DNA of 56,245 nt from Rhodocyclaceae bacterium (GCA_011391215.1 JAABQX010000091.1:1-56245); one strand, 5' to 3'; shown: positions 1 through 9,526, counted from the first letter of the stretch. The notes: generated by a model from the letters alone, not told the origin. Program-made: numbers and translations.

Positions 1-2073
1 GGCAATCTTGTGGGCTTGGCCTGGCTCCTTATGCAGGGTTTCCAGCATGACCACGAACTCATCACCGCCGAGGCGGGCAACCGTATCCGAAGCGCGCACC
101 TGCGCCTGGAGCCTGTTCGCCACCTCACACAAGAGCGCATCACCTGCGTCATGGCCATGGTTATCGTTGAGTTGCTTGAATCGGTCGAGGTCAAGAAACA
201 TCACTGCGCCGTAGAAATAATCACGGGCAGAGACGGCGAGCGCCTGGCTGATCCGGTCATCCAGCAAGCGCCGATTCGGCAAATTGGTCAGGGTATCGTA
301 GAGCGCCAGGTTGAGAATCTTTGCTTCGGCGGCCTTGAGTAGCGTCACGTCGCGCACGACGACGAGGAAGCCCAGCGGAAAGCCTTTGCTCTCGCCGAGT
401 ACTCCGCTGACGACACAGTGGTAACTACGGGCGCCATCTTGCTGCTGAAGTTCATATTCGAAAGCAGTTGCTTCCTGGTTCATCATGATATTGACAATGC
501 TCTCGCCCAACGGCCCGGCGACCTCCGCAGGAAGCGCCGCAGCGTAATCACTGCCAACGAGTGTATCGGCATTGTTGAAATACGCGGGCTGACCCGCGGG
601 TTGGTGGTATTCCTGAATGACACACCCGGTGTCGATAAAAATTACCAGATCCTGCATGGATGCCAGCAAAGAACGTATCCGCTCCTCGTTGGCGCGCAGC
701 GTTTCTTCACCTGCCTTGCGTTTTGCGATATCGATATGGGCCAGAATCAAGCGTGAAGCTGTTGAACCTTGCGGGTCGACCATGCGACCGTGAATGGCAA
801 ACCAGTGCCATGATTCGGCCCTGTCGCGCAGACGCAGTTCCAGGCGGGTAGTTTCTGGTTCGTCTGGTAATTTCGTAATGTATTCGCGCGCCTTGTCGAC
901 GTCTTCGGGATAAACCAGCCAATACCAGTTATCAAGCGTTACGGGAAAGGCATTCTCTGTATGGCCCAGCAAGGAATACCAGACTGCATCACAGCGGGCC
1001 TGACCGGTCGCCAAGTCAACCTCCATGGCCCCGACATTGACGGCGGACACGATCAGCCGGTTATGGGCCTCGCTGCGTTGCAGTGCCAACTGGTCGGCGA
1101 GAAGCTGGGCCTCGTAGGTGGCGACGATGGCATCCTGAACACGCTGGCGTCTCTGCCACAGCAGCAGCAGCGCAGCAAACGTAATGAAGGCCGCTAACAA
1201 CAATCCGGCCGACCATTGAAGCCTTTCCTGCCAAGGTGCGAACAAGGACTCCCGGTTGCGGCTGAGCCGTAGCGTGAGCGGCGTACTCAGTTTGATTTCG
1301 GCTGGAGAGAAGGTGCGAACGATGTTCAAACCCGCCGCATGCTTGTCAGAAAATTCAGCATTGTCCGGGACACTGACAAAGCGATTGTCGGATTCCTGGA
1401 ACAGCCCCAGGTGCAGATCCGGCGCATAACGTGCCGCCGTCAGCAAATGATGGAACTCGGTCTGCTCCAGTGTGCTAGCCACTACGCCGGCAAATGGGCT
1501 ATCGCGATCAGAGAAACTTTGGCTGAGCGCCATGGTCCATACCCCGAGTGCCGATTTGAAGGGTGGCGTCAGATACAGGGTATCGGGATTGGGCGACTTT
1601 AAAACCACCTGGAAATAATCACGGGATTGAAAGTTCTTGCCGATAAACTCGGCGCGGTTCATGGTCAAGATCGTGCCATTGCGATCCAGCACCAAAAAAC
1701 TGCGAATCCCCGGCATGGCCCCCTGCATGGCCTTGAGATACTGCACGGATTCTTGTGTGCCGTCTTTGGTTAAATTCCAGTCCTGGTAGGCTTCCCGGAC
1801 GCTGTCCAGCGCACGCTTGACGGCGGTAATCTGTCGGCCGACGGCCTCTTCGATGAGTTGCGCGGTGTTCTCCATGTGGCGCAGTTCATTCTGCTCGATA
1901 CGCCGGTATTCCGCTGCGGAATACCATGCCAGCAGTCCCGCCATGCATGCGGCGGCAATGGAGAAGAGCGCCCATTGTTGGGTATAGGTTTGGGTATGGG
2001 TGCTTCTGGCAGGTGAGCGCAGCTGGCCTCTTTCGAGAACATCGTCGATGTTCCTGAACGCCTGCTCGGACAT
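1..2073 (-). CDS. Membrane sensor diguanylate cyclase (PDC-PAS-PAS-GGDEF), C-terminus outside window
   Basis: The frame is open from the ATG at 2073 to the window edge (691 residues), so the C-terminus is missing. A first membrane helix lies near residues 32-51. An extracytoplasmic sensor region of the PDC/Cache kind follows, then a second helix near 288-306. Two PAS-like segments (about 330-440 and 465-590) lead into a GGDEF domain from about 605. GGDEF is intact at 669-673, and an RASD inhibitory I-site lies five residues before it, so a catalytically active, product-inhibited diguanylate cyclase is likely. The C-terminus may carry an EAL domain. The start is 3 bases after the rph stop, making it the last gene of the kinase-phosphatase-rph operon. 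The ligand is unknown. Confidence 0.88.
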   Translation of the reverse strand, partial: MSEQAFRNIDDVLERGQLRSPARSTHTQTYTQQWALFSIAAACMAGLLAWYSAAEYRRIEQNELRHMENTAQLIEEAVGRQITAVKRALDSVREAYQDWNLTKDGTQESVQYLKAMQGAMPGIRSFLVLDRNGTILTMNRAEFIGKNFQSRDYFQVVLKSPNPDTLYLTPPFKSALGVWTMALSQSFSDRDSPFAGVVASTLEQTEFHHLLTAARYAPDLHLGLFQESDNRFVSVPDNAEFSDKHAAGLNIVRTFSPAEIKLSTPLTLRLSRNRESLFAPWQERLQWSAGLLLAAFITFAALLLLWQRRQRVQDAIVATYEAQLLADQLALQRSEAHNRLIVSAVNVGAMEVDLATGQARCDAVWYSLLGHTENAFPVTLDNWYWLVYPEDVDKAREYITKLPDEPETTRLELRLRDRAESWHWFAIHGRMVDPQGSTASRLILAHIDIAKRKAGEETLRANEERIRSLLASMQDLVIFIDTGCVIQEYHQPAGQPAYFNNADTLVGSDYAAALPAEVAGPLGESIVNIMMNQEATAFEYELQQQDGARSYHCVVSGVLGESKGFPLGFLVVVRDVTLLKAAEAKILNLALYDTLTNLPNRRLLDDRISQALAVSARDYFYGAVMFLDLDRFKQLNDNHGHDAGDALLCEVANRLQAQVRASDTVARLGGDEFVVMLETLHKEPGQAHKIA

Positions 2074-2076
2074 CGC

Positions 2077-2805
2077 TTATTGCCGTCCCGCCAGCGCCGA
2101 CTTTTGCGCGGCAATAATCTCGCCGATGCCTTTATCCGCCAGCGCCAGCAGTGCGTCGAGTTCGGCACGGGTGAAGGGGGTTCCCTCGGCAGTGCCCTGG
2201 ATTTCACACATGCCGCCGGCGCCGGTCATGACGACATTCATGTCGGTGTCACAGTTGGAGTCTTCGCTGTAATCAAGGTCGAGCACCGGTGCGCCATTGA
2301 CGATGCCGACTGACACGGCGGCGACGTGTTCGCGCATCGGGTGGGCGGCGAGCTTGCCGGCAGTCACCAGGCCGGACAGGGCATCGTGCAGGGCCACGCA
2401 GGCGCCGGTGATGGCGGCGCAGCGCGTGCCGCCGTCGGCCTGCAGCACGTCGCAGTCGAGGGTGATCTGGCGTTCGCCGAGTTTGACGAGGTCGGTGACG
2501 GCGCGCAACGAACGGCCGATGAGGCGCTGGATCTCTTGCGTGCGGCCGGACTGCTTGCCCTTGGCGGCTTCGCGGTCGGTGCGGGTGTGCGTCGAGCGCG
2601 GCAGCATGCCATATTCGGCGGTGACCCAGCCTTGTCCCTTGCCCTTGAGGAAGGGCGGTACGCGCTCTTCGACGCTGGCGGTGCACAGCACCTTGGTGTG
2701 GCCGAATTCCACCAGTACGCTGCCCTCGGCATGGCGCGTGTAGTGGCGGGTGATAGTGAGCGGGCGCAGCGCATTGGCTGTGCGTCCATCATTTCTGGTG
2801 TTCAT
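2077..2805 (-). CDS. rph: Ribonuclease PH
   Basis: A 242-residue phosphorolytic 3'-5' exoribonuclease that trims tRNA 3' ends. Family hallmarks include the N-terminal [16 protein letters not shown], the LPRSTHTRT segment, the QADGGTR catalytic/phosphate-binding stretch and GTAEGTPF. Length is normal. Its ATG overlaps the stop of the upstream PP2C gene in an ATGA, so translation is coupled. The last codons (K235-R241, KSALAGR) coincide with a copy of the 24-bp dispersed repeat. RNase PH naturally ends in a similar AQK-A-LA stretch, so that copy may be ancestral sequence rather than an insertion. The neighbouring GGDEF gene begins 3 bases after its stop. Confidence 0.96.
   Translation of the reverse strand: MNTRNDGRTANALRPLTITRHYTRHAEGSVLVEFGHTKVLCTASVEERVPPFLKGKGQGWVTAEYGMLPRSTHTRTDREAAKGKQSGRTQEIQRLIGRSLRAVTDLVKLGERQITLDCDVLQADGGTRCAAITGACVALHDALSGLVTAGKLAAHPMREHVAAVSVGIVNGAPVLDLDYSEDSNCDTDMNVVMTGAGGMCEIQGTAEGTPFTRAELDALLALADKGIGEIIAAQKSALAGRQ
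2082..2105 (+). repeat. Dispersed 24-bp repeat, copy 1 (rph 3' end)
   Basis: Exact consensus GCCGTCCCGCCAGCGCCGAC plus TTTT. It encodes KSALAGR at the RNase PH C-terminus on the minus strand. Confidence 0.75.
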
Positions 2806-3605
2806 GTGGTTTCCTTGGTACTTTCCGGATTTGCTAGGGGGAGGGTGGCGGATTGGGCAACGTGGCTACCGCTTTCCCAGGCCAGCAGGATCAGCGAGAG
2901 ATTGTCGCGGCCGGCGCCGGCGACGGATTCTATGTGGTCGAGCAGGCCTGGCGCTGCCTTTACTGCGTCCTGTCGTGACAGCGCCAGCAGCGGTGCGTCA
3001 TTGGCGAGTGGCCCCCACACACCATCCGAGCACATCACGAGAAGATCGCCGCGCATGAGGGGGGTTTTTTCGGAAAACTCGAAGCGTGGTTGTTGGTCGC
3101 TGCCGAGGCAGCTGGTCAGGACATTGCGCGCCGGGTGGCTGCGCGCGCCGGCGGCCGGCAGCGCACCTTCGTCGACCAGTGTTTGCACGCGCGAGTGGTC
3201 ATGTGTCTGCGTCAGCACCTTGCCCTGGCGCAGCAGGTACAGACGCGAATCGCCGGCATGCACCCAGATGGCAACGCCGTCTTGCACGACACAGGCGACG
3301 CAGGTGGTGCGCGGCAGATCGTCCAGCTGACGGATGCCGGACTGCGCCAGGATCGCCATGTGGGCGCCGGCCATGGCGTCGGCGAGAAAATGGCTGGGGT
3401 TGATCAAGCGGGGTTTGGCGTGCCGGTCGAAGGCGCCGATGATGCTGCGCACGGCTGTCTCGGCGGCTACCTCGCCATGGCCATGCCCGCCCAGACCATC
3501 GGCCAGCACCATCACCAGTGCGTCGCTGGTGTAGCGATAGCCGAGCCGGTCTTCGTTGTGGTGGCGGCCGCCGATGCGGCTTTCCTGAAAGATCGAGAAT
3601 TTCAT
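2802..3605 (-). CDS. PP2C-family serine/threonine phosphatase
   Basis: A 267-residue soluble PPM/PP2C phosphatase. Metal-binding motifs are complete: NEDR near the N-terminus, [32 protein letters not shown] and GRDNLSL. I place the start at the ATG at 3605 because the catalytic domain begins there ([20 protein letters not shown]) and because this ATG overlaps the kinase stop as ATGA. The open frame continues further upstream, but only inside the kinase gene. It should dephosphorylate targets of the co-encoded kinase. The pairing with rph recurs in betaproteobacteria as far as I recall; that is not checked here. Confidence 0.92.
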   Translation of the reverse strand: MKFSIFQESRIGGRHHNEDRLGYRYTSDALVMVLADGLGGHGHGEVAAETAVRSIIGAFDRHAKPRLINPSHFLADAMAGAHMAILAQSGIRQLDDLPRTTCVACVVQDGVAIWVHAGDSRLYLLRQGKVLTQTHDHSRVQTLVDEGALPAAGARSHPARNVLTSCLGSDQQPRFEFSEKTPLMRGDLLVMCSDGVWGPLANDAPLLALSRQDAVKAAPGLLDHIESVAGAGRDNLSLILLAWESGSHVAQSATLPLANPESTKETT

Positions 3606-4549
3606 GCGGCCGGTGGCAAGTCTGCTGGAGGTAAGTCGGCCGCTGGTGAATCGGCAGTGGTTTCTGCGGCGGGCGCAGGCAGTGGCGTCAGCATGCGCTG
3701 CAAGGCAAAAGCGCTCTGCGGACGTGCCAGCGGGTCGAGCAGCAGGCATTGGTCGATGGTTTCGAGCAGTTGCAGTGAATATTGTCCGGCCCAGCGTTGC
3801 GTGGCCGGAACCAGTCCATCCTTGATGCAGCGCGTATCCGCCGGCTGGGGTGCTGCTGCTGCCAGGCAGGCATACATGGTGGCGCCGACCGCATACACGT
3901 CCGTCCATGGCCCCTGGCCTGGCTGGTTGCCATATTGCTCGGGCGCGGCATAGCCGGGCGTATAGGTGGGGCGCAGTTCGGGGTCGTTGCTGGTGAGCGC
4001 CTGGCGCGTCGCGCCGAAGTCGATGAGCACCGGATTGCCGTCGGTGCGCAGGTAAATGTTCGAGGGCTTGATGTCGAGGTGCAACAGTTTGTTGGCATGC
4101 ACTTCGCGCAGGCCGGAAAGCAGGCGCACGAACACGCCGCGCACGAAATTTTCCTTGAACTCCTTGTGATGCTTGCGGATTTGCTGGTGCAGGGTGCAGC
4201 CCTGCTCGTAGCGCATGACCAGATAGACGGTGTCATTGGCGCGCAAGAAATTGAGCACGCGCACGATGTTGGGGTGGTTCAGTCGCGCCAGCGCGATGCC
4301 TTCCTCATAGAAGGCCATCATGCCGCTCTGATAGGCGGTGCGGTTGGCCGCCGATACCTGCGGCAACAGCCCCACCTTGCGCACCGCCAAGGCGTTCGGC
4401 AGATACTCCTTGATCGCTACCGGCGTCCCCTGCGGATCGTAGGCCAGATAGACGATGGAAAACCCGCCTATGGAAAGCTGGCGTTCGAAGCGATAGCCGT
4501 CGATCATGAAGCCGGACGGTAGCGGCAGGTTGATTTGCGGGGGCGGCAT
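3602..4549 (-). CDS. Hanks-type serine/threonine protein kinase
   Basis: A 315-residue cytoplasmic kinase with no membrane helix. Visible are the glycine loop (GGFSIVYLA), the ATP lysine K47 (VAIKEY), the catalytic loop HLDIKPSN with D159 and K161, DFG at 177-179 and an APEQY motif. The usual HRD arginine is leucine, a non-RD-type loop that suggests activation without activation-loop phosphorylation. The C-terminal tail is Ala/Pro rich with a short PPADL repeat and may be a linker. The next gene is the PP2C phosphatase, overlapping by four bases, so the two form a reversible switch. The substrate is not evident. Confidence 0.93.
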   Translation of the reverse strand: MPPPQINLPLPSGFMIDGYRFERQLSIGGFSIVYLAYDPQGTPVAIKEYLPNALAVRKVGLLPQVSAANRTAYQSGMMAFYEEGIALARLNHPNIVRVLNFLRANDTVYLVMRYEQGCTLHQQIRKHHKEFKENFVRGVFVRLLSGLREVHANKLLHLDIKPSNIYLRTDGNPVLIDFGATRQALTSNDPELRPTYTPGYAAPEQYGNQPGQGPWTDVYAVGATMYACLAAAAPQPADTRCIKDGLVPATQRWAGQYSLQLLETIDQCLLLDPLARPQSAFALQRMLTPLPAPAAETTADSPAADLPPADLPPAA

Positions 4550-4654
4550 GAATGCGCATTGTAGTTCCGGCCCGTGCCAATGGTTAGCCTGCGCCGCAAC
4601 TTCGTTTCAAGGTAAGCTGCGTTTCTGCAAAGCTTAATTACCGGAAACAGACCC
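4550..4654. promoter_or_regulatory. Divergent intergenic region, kinase operon / yicC
   Basis: This 105-bp gap separates the minus-strand kinase operon from plus-strand yicC, so it must hold promoters for both. I see no clear operator. Confidence 0.4.
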
Positions 4655-5524
4655 ATGACCATCCACAGCATGACCGGCTATGCCGCCCTTGAACGTGACC
4701 TCGGCCCGGCCCGTATCACCCTCGAACTGAAAAGCGTCAATGGTCGCTTTCTCGACCTGAATTTCCGTTGTGCCGAGGAATTGCGCTTTCTCGAAATGCC
4801 CCTGCGCGAAAAAATTGCCGCCGCCATCGGACGCGGCAAACTCGATTGCCGGCTCTACCTGCAACCCAACAATGCTGCCGCGCCACAGTTGAGCCCTAAT
4901 TTTGCGCTCGTGCAGCAACTGGGAACCCTCGAAACCCAGGTGCGTGCGGTGCTGCTCGCAGCCACGCCACTCTCCGTCGCCGAAGTGCTGCGCTGGCCGG
5001 GCGTGCTGGCCGCCGATGCCATCACCCCGGAGCGTTTGCAAAGCGAATGCTTCGCCCTGTTCGAATCCGTGCTGGCTGAGTTTGTTGCCAGCCGCGCCCG
5101 CGAAGGCGCCCGTCTGGGGGAGGTGCTGCGGGAGCGTACCGCACGCATGCGCGCCGAGGTGGCAAAGGTGGAGCCCATGGTGCCGGGCGCCATCGCTGAC
5201 TACACCGAACGGCTGGCTACCAAGTTGCGCGAGGCAGTCGCCAACCTCGACGAAGACCGCATCCGGCAGGAGATCGGCGTGTTCACCGCCAAAATCGACG
5301 TGGCTGAAGAACTGGCCCGCCTGGTAACGCACCTGACCGAACTTGATCGTGTGCTCGACAAGGGCGGGGCAGTGGGCAAGCGGCTCGACTTCCTGACGCA
5401 GGAACTCAACCGTGAAGCCAATACCCTGGCCTCCAAGTCAGTGTCGGCGGGCGTTACTGCGATTGCGCTCGAATTGAAGTTGCTGATCGAGCAGGTCCGC
5501 GAGCAAGTGCAAAATCTGGAGTAA
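4655..5524 (+). CDS. yicC: YicC family endoribonuclease
   Basis: A 289-residue member of the YicC/YloC family, recently linked to endoribonuclease activity and sRNA turnover in E. coli. The N-terminus MTIHSMTGYA and the C-terminal DUF1732 signature (DFLTQELNREANTLASK) are both present, and the length is typical. An acidic helical middle section (about 100-230) fits the family. It lies directly upstream of gmk, a common gene order in Proteobacteria. The yicC-gmk gap carries one copy of the 24-bp dispersed repeat. Confidence 0.95.
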   Translation: MTIHSMTGYAALERDLGPARITLELKSVNGRFLDLNFRCAEELRFLEMPLREKIAAAIGRGKLDCRLYLQPNNAAAPQLSPNFALVQQLGTLETQVRAVLLAATPLSVAEVLRWPGVLAADAITPERLQSECFALFESVLAEFVASRAREGARLGEVLRERTARMRAEVAKVEPMVPGAIADYTERLATKLREAVANLDEDRIRQEIGVFTAKIDVAEELARLVTHLTELDRVLDKGGAVGKRLDFLTQELNREANTLASKSVSAGVTAIALELKLLIEQVREQVQNLE

Positions 5525-5538
5525 TACTTACCCGGCGT

Positions 5539-5562
5539 GCCGTCCCGCCAGCGCCGACTTTT
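5539..5562 (+). repeat. Dispersed 24-bp repeat, copy 2 (yicC-gmk gap)
   Basis: Exact consensus, intergenic, 14 bases after the yicC stop. Confidence 0.9.
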
Positions 5563-5610
5563 ACTGTAAGCTGGGCCTCATTTCCTCATTACATTTATTC
5601 CATTGCTGCC

Positions 5611-6264
5611 ATGAACGTTCCTGCCGACAATCCCAACACTTCTGATGCTACTGCCGGCGCCCTGTTCATTGTTTCCGCACCGTCGGGCGCCGGCAAGACG
5701 ACGCTGGTGAAAAAGCTCATGGAACATGATCCGGGCATCCGCCATTCCATTTCATACACCACGCGGCCGCCGCGCCCGGCCGAGCAAAACGGCCGTGACT
5801 ATCATTTCATCGACATCCAGACTTTTCTGGCGATGCGCGAGCGCGGTGACTTTCTCGAGTGGGCGGAGGTGCATGGCAATTTCTATGGAACTTCGCGCAG
5901 TTGGCTGCTCGAAGAGATGCGCGCGGGGCGCGACACGCTGGTCGAAATCGACTGGCAGGGTGCCCAGCAGGTGCGTGCGTTCATGCCCCAGGCCGTGAGT
6001 ATTTTCATCGTGCCGCCATCGATTGCCGAACTCGAGCGGCGGCTGCGTGCACGTGGTCAGGATAGCGAAGATGTGATCCAGCGCCGCGTTGCCGCTGCAC
6101 TGGGTGAGTTACGTCATGTCGGCGAGTTCGATTTTGTTATAATCAACAATGACTTGCAGGATGCGCTGGGTGACATGGCAGCGGCAGTGCGCGCCTCGCG
6201 TCTGAATTTCCAGCGCCAGCGCGCCCGCTATCCGGACGTCTTTCGCTTCCTCTCATCCCACTGA
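5611..6264 (+). CDS. gmk: Guanylate kinase
   Basis: A 217-residue enzyme that phosphorylates GMP to GDP with ATP. The P-loop [10 protein letters not shown] covers about residues 22-31. The GMP-binding segment [17 protein letters not shown] and the lid region with RLRARGQD follow. The first 16 residues before LFIVSAPSG are a variable extension; the ATG at 5611 is the first good start after the repeat-containing spacer. It is followed closely by rpoZ and spoT, the classical gmk-rpoZ-spoT stringent-response cluster. Confidence 0.96.
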   Translation: MNVPADNPNTSDATAGALFIVSAPSGAGKTTLVKKLMEHDPGIRHSISYTTRPPRPAEQNGRDYHFIDIQTFLAMRERGDFLEWAEVHGNFYGTSRSWLLEEMRAGRDTLVEIDWQGAQQVRAFMPQAVSIFIVPPSIAELERRLRARGQDSEDVIQRRVAAALGELRHVGEFDFVIINNDLQDALGDMAAAVRASRLNFQRQRARYPDVFRFLSSH

Positions 6265-6281
6265 ATTCAAAAGGAAACACC

Positions 6282-6488
6282 ATGGCCCGTGTCACCGTCG
6301 ACGACTGCATGAAACACATTCCGAACCGCTTCCAGATGACATTGGCCGCCACCGTGCGCGCCCGCCAGATCGCCATGGGCAGCGCGCCCATGGTCGAAGT
6401 GGACCGTGACAAGCCGACCGTACTGGCGCTGCGCGAGATGGCCGAAGGCAAGTATGGCCTGGAAATTCTCAACCGCGGGCAGGCCTGA
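6282..6488 (+). CDS. rpoZ: RNA polymerase omega subunit
   Basis: A 68-residue subunit that helps assemble RNA polymerase and forms part of ppGpp site 1. The MARVTVDDC start, the [14 protein letters not shown] helix and the conserved EIL ending are typical. An AAAAGGAAAC ribosome-binding site precedes the ATG. It sits between gmk and spoT in the same operon. Confidence 0.97.
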   Translation: MARVTVDDCMKHIPNRFQMTLAATVRARQIAMGSAPMVEVDRDKPTVLALREMAEGKYGLEILNRGQA

Positions 6489-6528
6489 CGCCGCCCTGAA
6501 GTGCCCATGAGATAGGCAGGGTATAACG

Positions 6529-8793
6529 ATGCCGGCGGTTTCAGCACCCCCCCCCGCGCAATCCCCCCTGCCACCGGTCGGCGTGCCGGTGCCGGTGTAT
6601 AACGACGAGCCGCCGATCATTCCGACCGACATGCATATGCCGGTCGACCTGACGGAAGATTTAGAGCATTTCGTCGCCCAGCTTGCCACCTACCTGAAAC
6701 CGGAGGACGTCGACCAGATCTCGGCGGCCTACCATTTCTCGGCCAACGCGCATCGTGGCCAGTTCCGCACCAGCGGCGATCCGTATATTTCGCATCCGCT
6801 CGCCGTGGCTGAAACGCTGGCGCACTGGCGGCTCGACCCCCAGGCGCTGACTGCCGCACTGTTGCATGACGTGATGGAAGATACCGCCATCACCAAAGCG
6901 CAGATCGCCCAGGATTTCGGCAAGATTACCGCCGAACTGGTCGACGGCGTTTCCAAGCTCGACCGCCTGGAACACCAGTCCTACGAAGAAGCGCAGGCCG
7001 AGAATTTTCGCAAGATGCTACTGGCGATGGCGCAGGACGTGCGCGTCATCCTCATCAAGTTGGCCGACCGTCTGCACAACATGCGCACGCTGGATGCCGT
7101 GCGTCCCGACAAGCGCCGCCGCGTGTCCCGCGAGACGCTGGATATTTATGCGCCGATCGCCAACCGCCTGGGGCTGAATACCCTCTACCGCGAGTTGCAG
7201 GAGTTGTCGTTCCGCAATCTGCATCCCCTGCGTTATCGCGTGCTGGCCAAGGCAGTGCGCGGTGCGCGCGGCAACCGGCGCGAAGTCGTTGGCAAGATCC
7301 TCGCTGCCATCGAGCAGCGACTGCCGGCATGCAATGTAACTGCCGAGGTGATGGGGCGCGAAAAGCATCTCTATGGCATCTATCGCAAGATGCGCGACAA
7401 GCACCTGAGTTTTTCGCAGGTACTCGACATCTATGGTTTCCGCATCGTCGTCGCCGACATACCCACCTGTTACCTGGCGTTGGGTGCGCTGCACGGTCTC
7501 TATAAACCCGTGCCGGGCAAGTTCAAGGATTACATTGCCATACCCAAAGCCAACGGTTATCAGTCACTGCACACCACGCTGATCGGCCCCTACGGCATGC
7601 CGGTCGAATTGCAGATCCGCACGCGCGAGATGCACCATGTCGCAGAGACCGGCGTCGCCTCGCACTGGCTGTACAAGGACGAGCAGTCGCTGACGGAATT
7701 GCAGCGTACCACCCACCAGTGGTTGCAGTCGCTGCTCGAACTGCAAAGCGCGACGGTCGATTCGGCCGAGTTCCTGGAACACGTCAAGGTCGATCTGTTT
7801 CCCGGCGAGGTCTATGTTTTCACGCCAAAAGGGAAAATCCTCTCGCTGCCGCGTGGCGCGACGGCTGTCGACTTCGCCTATGCCGTGCATACCGATATCG
7901 GCAACCGCTGCATCGCGTGCAAGATCAATTACGAACACCTGCCGTTGCGTACCGAACTGCGCAACGGCGATCGCGTTGAAATCTTCACTGCACCGAATGC
8001 CGCGCCCAACCCGAACTGGTTTGGCTTCGTCAAGACCGGCAAGGCGCGCGCCCAGATCCGCCATTTCCTAAAAACAAAACAAAACGAGGAATCGGCTGCG
8101 CTCGGTACGCACCTGCTGGCGCAGGCGCTGCATACGCTGGGGCATCGCATCGAAGAACTCGGCACTGCCGCCTGGCATCGCTTCCTCAATACGTTCTCGG
8201 GCAAGACGCAGAAGGAAGTGCTGACCGATATCGGCCTGGGCAAGCGCCTGCCGGACATTGTGGCCCGCCGCCTGCTCGATGGCAGTACTTCCGGCGGTCC
8301 GGTGGCGCGTGCTGCCGGTGCGATCCCGATCAGCGGCACCCAGGGGATGGCAATGCAACTCGCGCAATGCTGCCGGCCGATCCCGGGTGACCCGATCATC
8401 GGCGTCATCAAGGCCGGCCAGGGCCTCATCGTGCATACCCATGATTGCCCGACACTGCGTAACAGCAAGGCCGGCCGTGGTCCGGGCGGACGCAAGGAGT
8501 GGGTCGATGTCGAGTGGGATCCCGCTGCGACCGGTCCCTTCGAGGTGCTGATCCGCGTCATCGCCCAGAACACCCCGGGCGTGCTGGCACGCCTTGCGGC
8601 GTCGATCGCCGAACATGACATCAATATTGCGAACGTGAGCATGGACGAGGGAGAAGGCGCCACCACCGCACTCTATTTCACCCTGCAAGTCAGTGGGCGC
8701 GTGCATTTGGCGCGTATCCTGAAAAGCTTGCGGCGCCTGCCTGCCGTCACCCGCATCAGTCGCCTCAAGGAAGATCAACATCACCGCAATTGA
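6529..8793 (+). CDS. spoT: Bifunctional (p)ppGpp synthetase/hydrolase
   Basis: A 754-residue Rel/Spo enzyme. The hydrolase HD domain is intact (HDVMEDT, H113-T119). The synthetase domain has YGFRIVV, FKDYIAIPKANGYQSLHT and VELQIRT. A TGS domain (from about residue 422, FPGEVYVFTPKGKI) and a C-terminal ACT domain (last 75 residues) complete the long form. Both activities are probably functional, as expected where RelA and SpoT coexist. The first 30 residues are Pro rich and include a run of nine C at 6547-6555. An alternative in-frame ATG at about 6631 would skip this tract, so the exact start is uncertain. Confidence 0.95.
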   Translation: MPAVSAPPPAQSPLPPVGVPVPVYNDEPPIIPTDMHMPVDLTEDLEHFVAQLATYLKPEDVDQISAAYHFSANAHRGQFRTSGDPYISHPLAVAETLAHWRLDPQALTAALLHDVMEDTAITKAQIAQDFGKITAELVDGVSKLDRLEHQSYEEAQAENFRKMLLAMAQDVRVILIKLADRLHNMRTLDAVRPDKRRRVSRETLDIYAPIANRLGLNTLYRELQELSFRNLHPLRYRVLAKAVRGARGNRREVVGKILAAIEQRLPACNVTAEVMGREKHLYGIYRKMRDKHLSFSQVLDIYGFRIVVADIPTCYLALGALHGLYKPVPGKFKDYIAIPKANGYQSLHTTLIGPYGMPVELQIRTREMHHVAETGVASHWLYKDEQSLTELQRTTHQWLQSLLELQSATVDSAEFLEHVKVDLFPGEVYVFTPKGKILSLPRGATAVDFAYAVHTDIGNRCIACKINYEHLPLRTELRNGDRVEIFTAPNAAPNPNWFGFVKTGKARAQIRHFLKTKQNEESAALGTHLLAQALHTLGHRIEELGTAAWHRFLNTFSGKTQKEVLTDIGLGKRLPDIVARRLLDGSTSGGPVARAAGAIPISGTQGMAMQLAQCCRPIPGDPIIGVIKAGQGLIVHTHDCPTLRNSKAGRGPGGRKEWVDVEWDPAATGPFEVLIRVIAQNTPGVLARLAASIAEHDINIANVSMDEGEGATTALYFTLQVSGRVHLARILKSLRRLPAVTRISRLKEDQHHRN

Positions 8794-8806
8794 AGGAGCA
8801 GAACCG

Positions 8807-8992
8807 ATGGCTTACGAATCCGAACACACGAAATTCATGCGCGAATGGCTGAAGCAACATCCTGAAGAACTGGACGTCCAGAAAAGCGGGCGTGCCCTCT
8901 GGTGGGATCGCGGCGCGCGCAGCCTCGACGAGCGGGGGCGCCTGGCCGCCGCAGAAGTGCCGCATCATCCCTATTACTACGATGCCAACTGA
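8807..8992 (+). CDS. DUF3460 family small protein
   Basis: A 61-residue protein beginning MAYESEHTKFMREWL, which I recognise as the betaproteobacterial DUF3460 family. No function is known. It is soluble, charged, rich in Trp and Tyr near the C-terminus, and lacks a signal peptide. An AAGGAGCAG ribosome-binding site precedes the ATG. It follows spoT by 13 bases and is probably cotranscribed. Confidence 0.85.
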   Translation: MAYESEHTKFMREWLKQHPEELDVQKSGRALWWDRGARSLDERGRLAAAEVPHHPYYYDAN

Positions 8993-9016
8993 GAAGGCCT
9001 GAAAGAGAGAATGTTG

Positions 9017-9262
9017 ATGAACAAATCCTCGCTTGGCGTATTTATCTTTTTGGTATGCAGTGCCGGTTCTGCTCTGGCTGCAGACGCGAGTCCGGCGGTT
9101 CTCGCGCCTCAACCGGTGGTGCTGCAACCCGCCGCACCGATGACCTCCGTCGCTCCTCCGGTTGTCACAACAAAGGATGGCGGCGCCAATCCTGCCAAAA
9201 GTAGCAAAAAAGCCCCTGCCAAGAAAAGTCAAGCCAAGCCCGGGAAGCACACGCAGCGTTAA
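9017..9262 (+). CDS. Small exported Ala/Pro/Lys-rich protein, function unknown
   Basis: About 81 residues. A signal peptide (MNKSSLGVFIFLVCSAGSALA) ends in an Ala-x-Ala cleavage site. The mature part is low complexity, Pro/Val rich and then strongly Lys rich (KSSKKAPAKKSQAKPGK), so a disordered basic periplasmic protein is likely. I prefer the ATG at 9017 over the one at 9011 because the GAGAGA ribosome-binding site then has normal spacing. I do not recognise a family. Confidence 0.6.
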   Translation: MNKSSLGVFIFLVCSAGSALAADASPAVLAPQPVVLQPAAPMTSVAPPVVTTKDGGANPAKSSKKAPAKKSQAKPGKHTQR

Positions 9263-9410
9263 TTTCGCCGCACCGGCGGGAGCGGGAGCAGGGGCGCTCA
9301 GCGCTATTCCGCTGGTAAAACTCCCGACCAGGTTCCAACCAGTCCCTCTAAATTCTTTGCCACCCCCGAGAATTGGGTTGGTGAGGGCGTGTCACGGCAC
9401 TTGACCCAAT

Positions 9411-9436
9411 CCAAACCCAAGTTTGGAATTAGTTTT
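9411..9436 (+). terminator. Weak hairpin with T-rich tail before napD
   Basis: CCAAAC-CCAA-GTTTGG forms a six-base-pair hairpin at 9411-9426, followed by AATTAGTTTTATTT. It may end the spoT transcription unit. The stem is short, so termination is uncertain. Confidence 0.35.
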
Positions 9437-9438
9437 AT

Positions 9439-9479
9439 TTGATCAAGATCAAACATTCCTATAGTGCAAGGCATAGGAT
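9439..9479 (+). promoter_or_regulatory. FNR-type promoter of nap operon
   Basis: TTGATCAAGATCAA at 9439-9452 is a perfect match to the FNR/Anr consensus TTGAT-N4-ATCAA. A TAGGAT -10 element lies at 9474-9479, which puts the site near -41, the class II activator position. This implies anaerobic activation of napDAGHB. Confidence 0.8.
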
Positions 9480-9526
9480 GTCGGTTTGTGGCCAATGCGT
9501 CGAGATGTTTTCGGGGTTTTCTAGCA

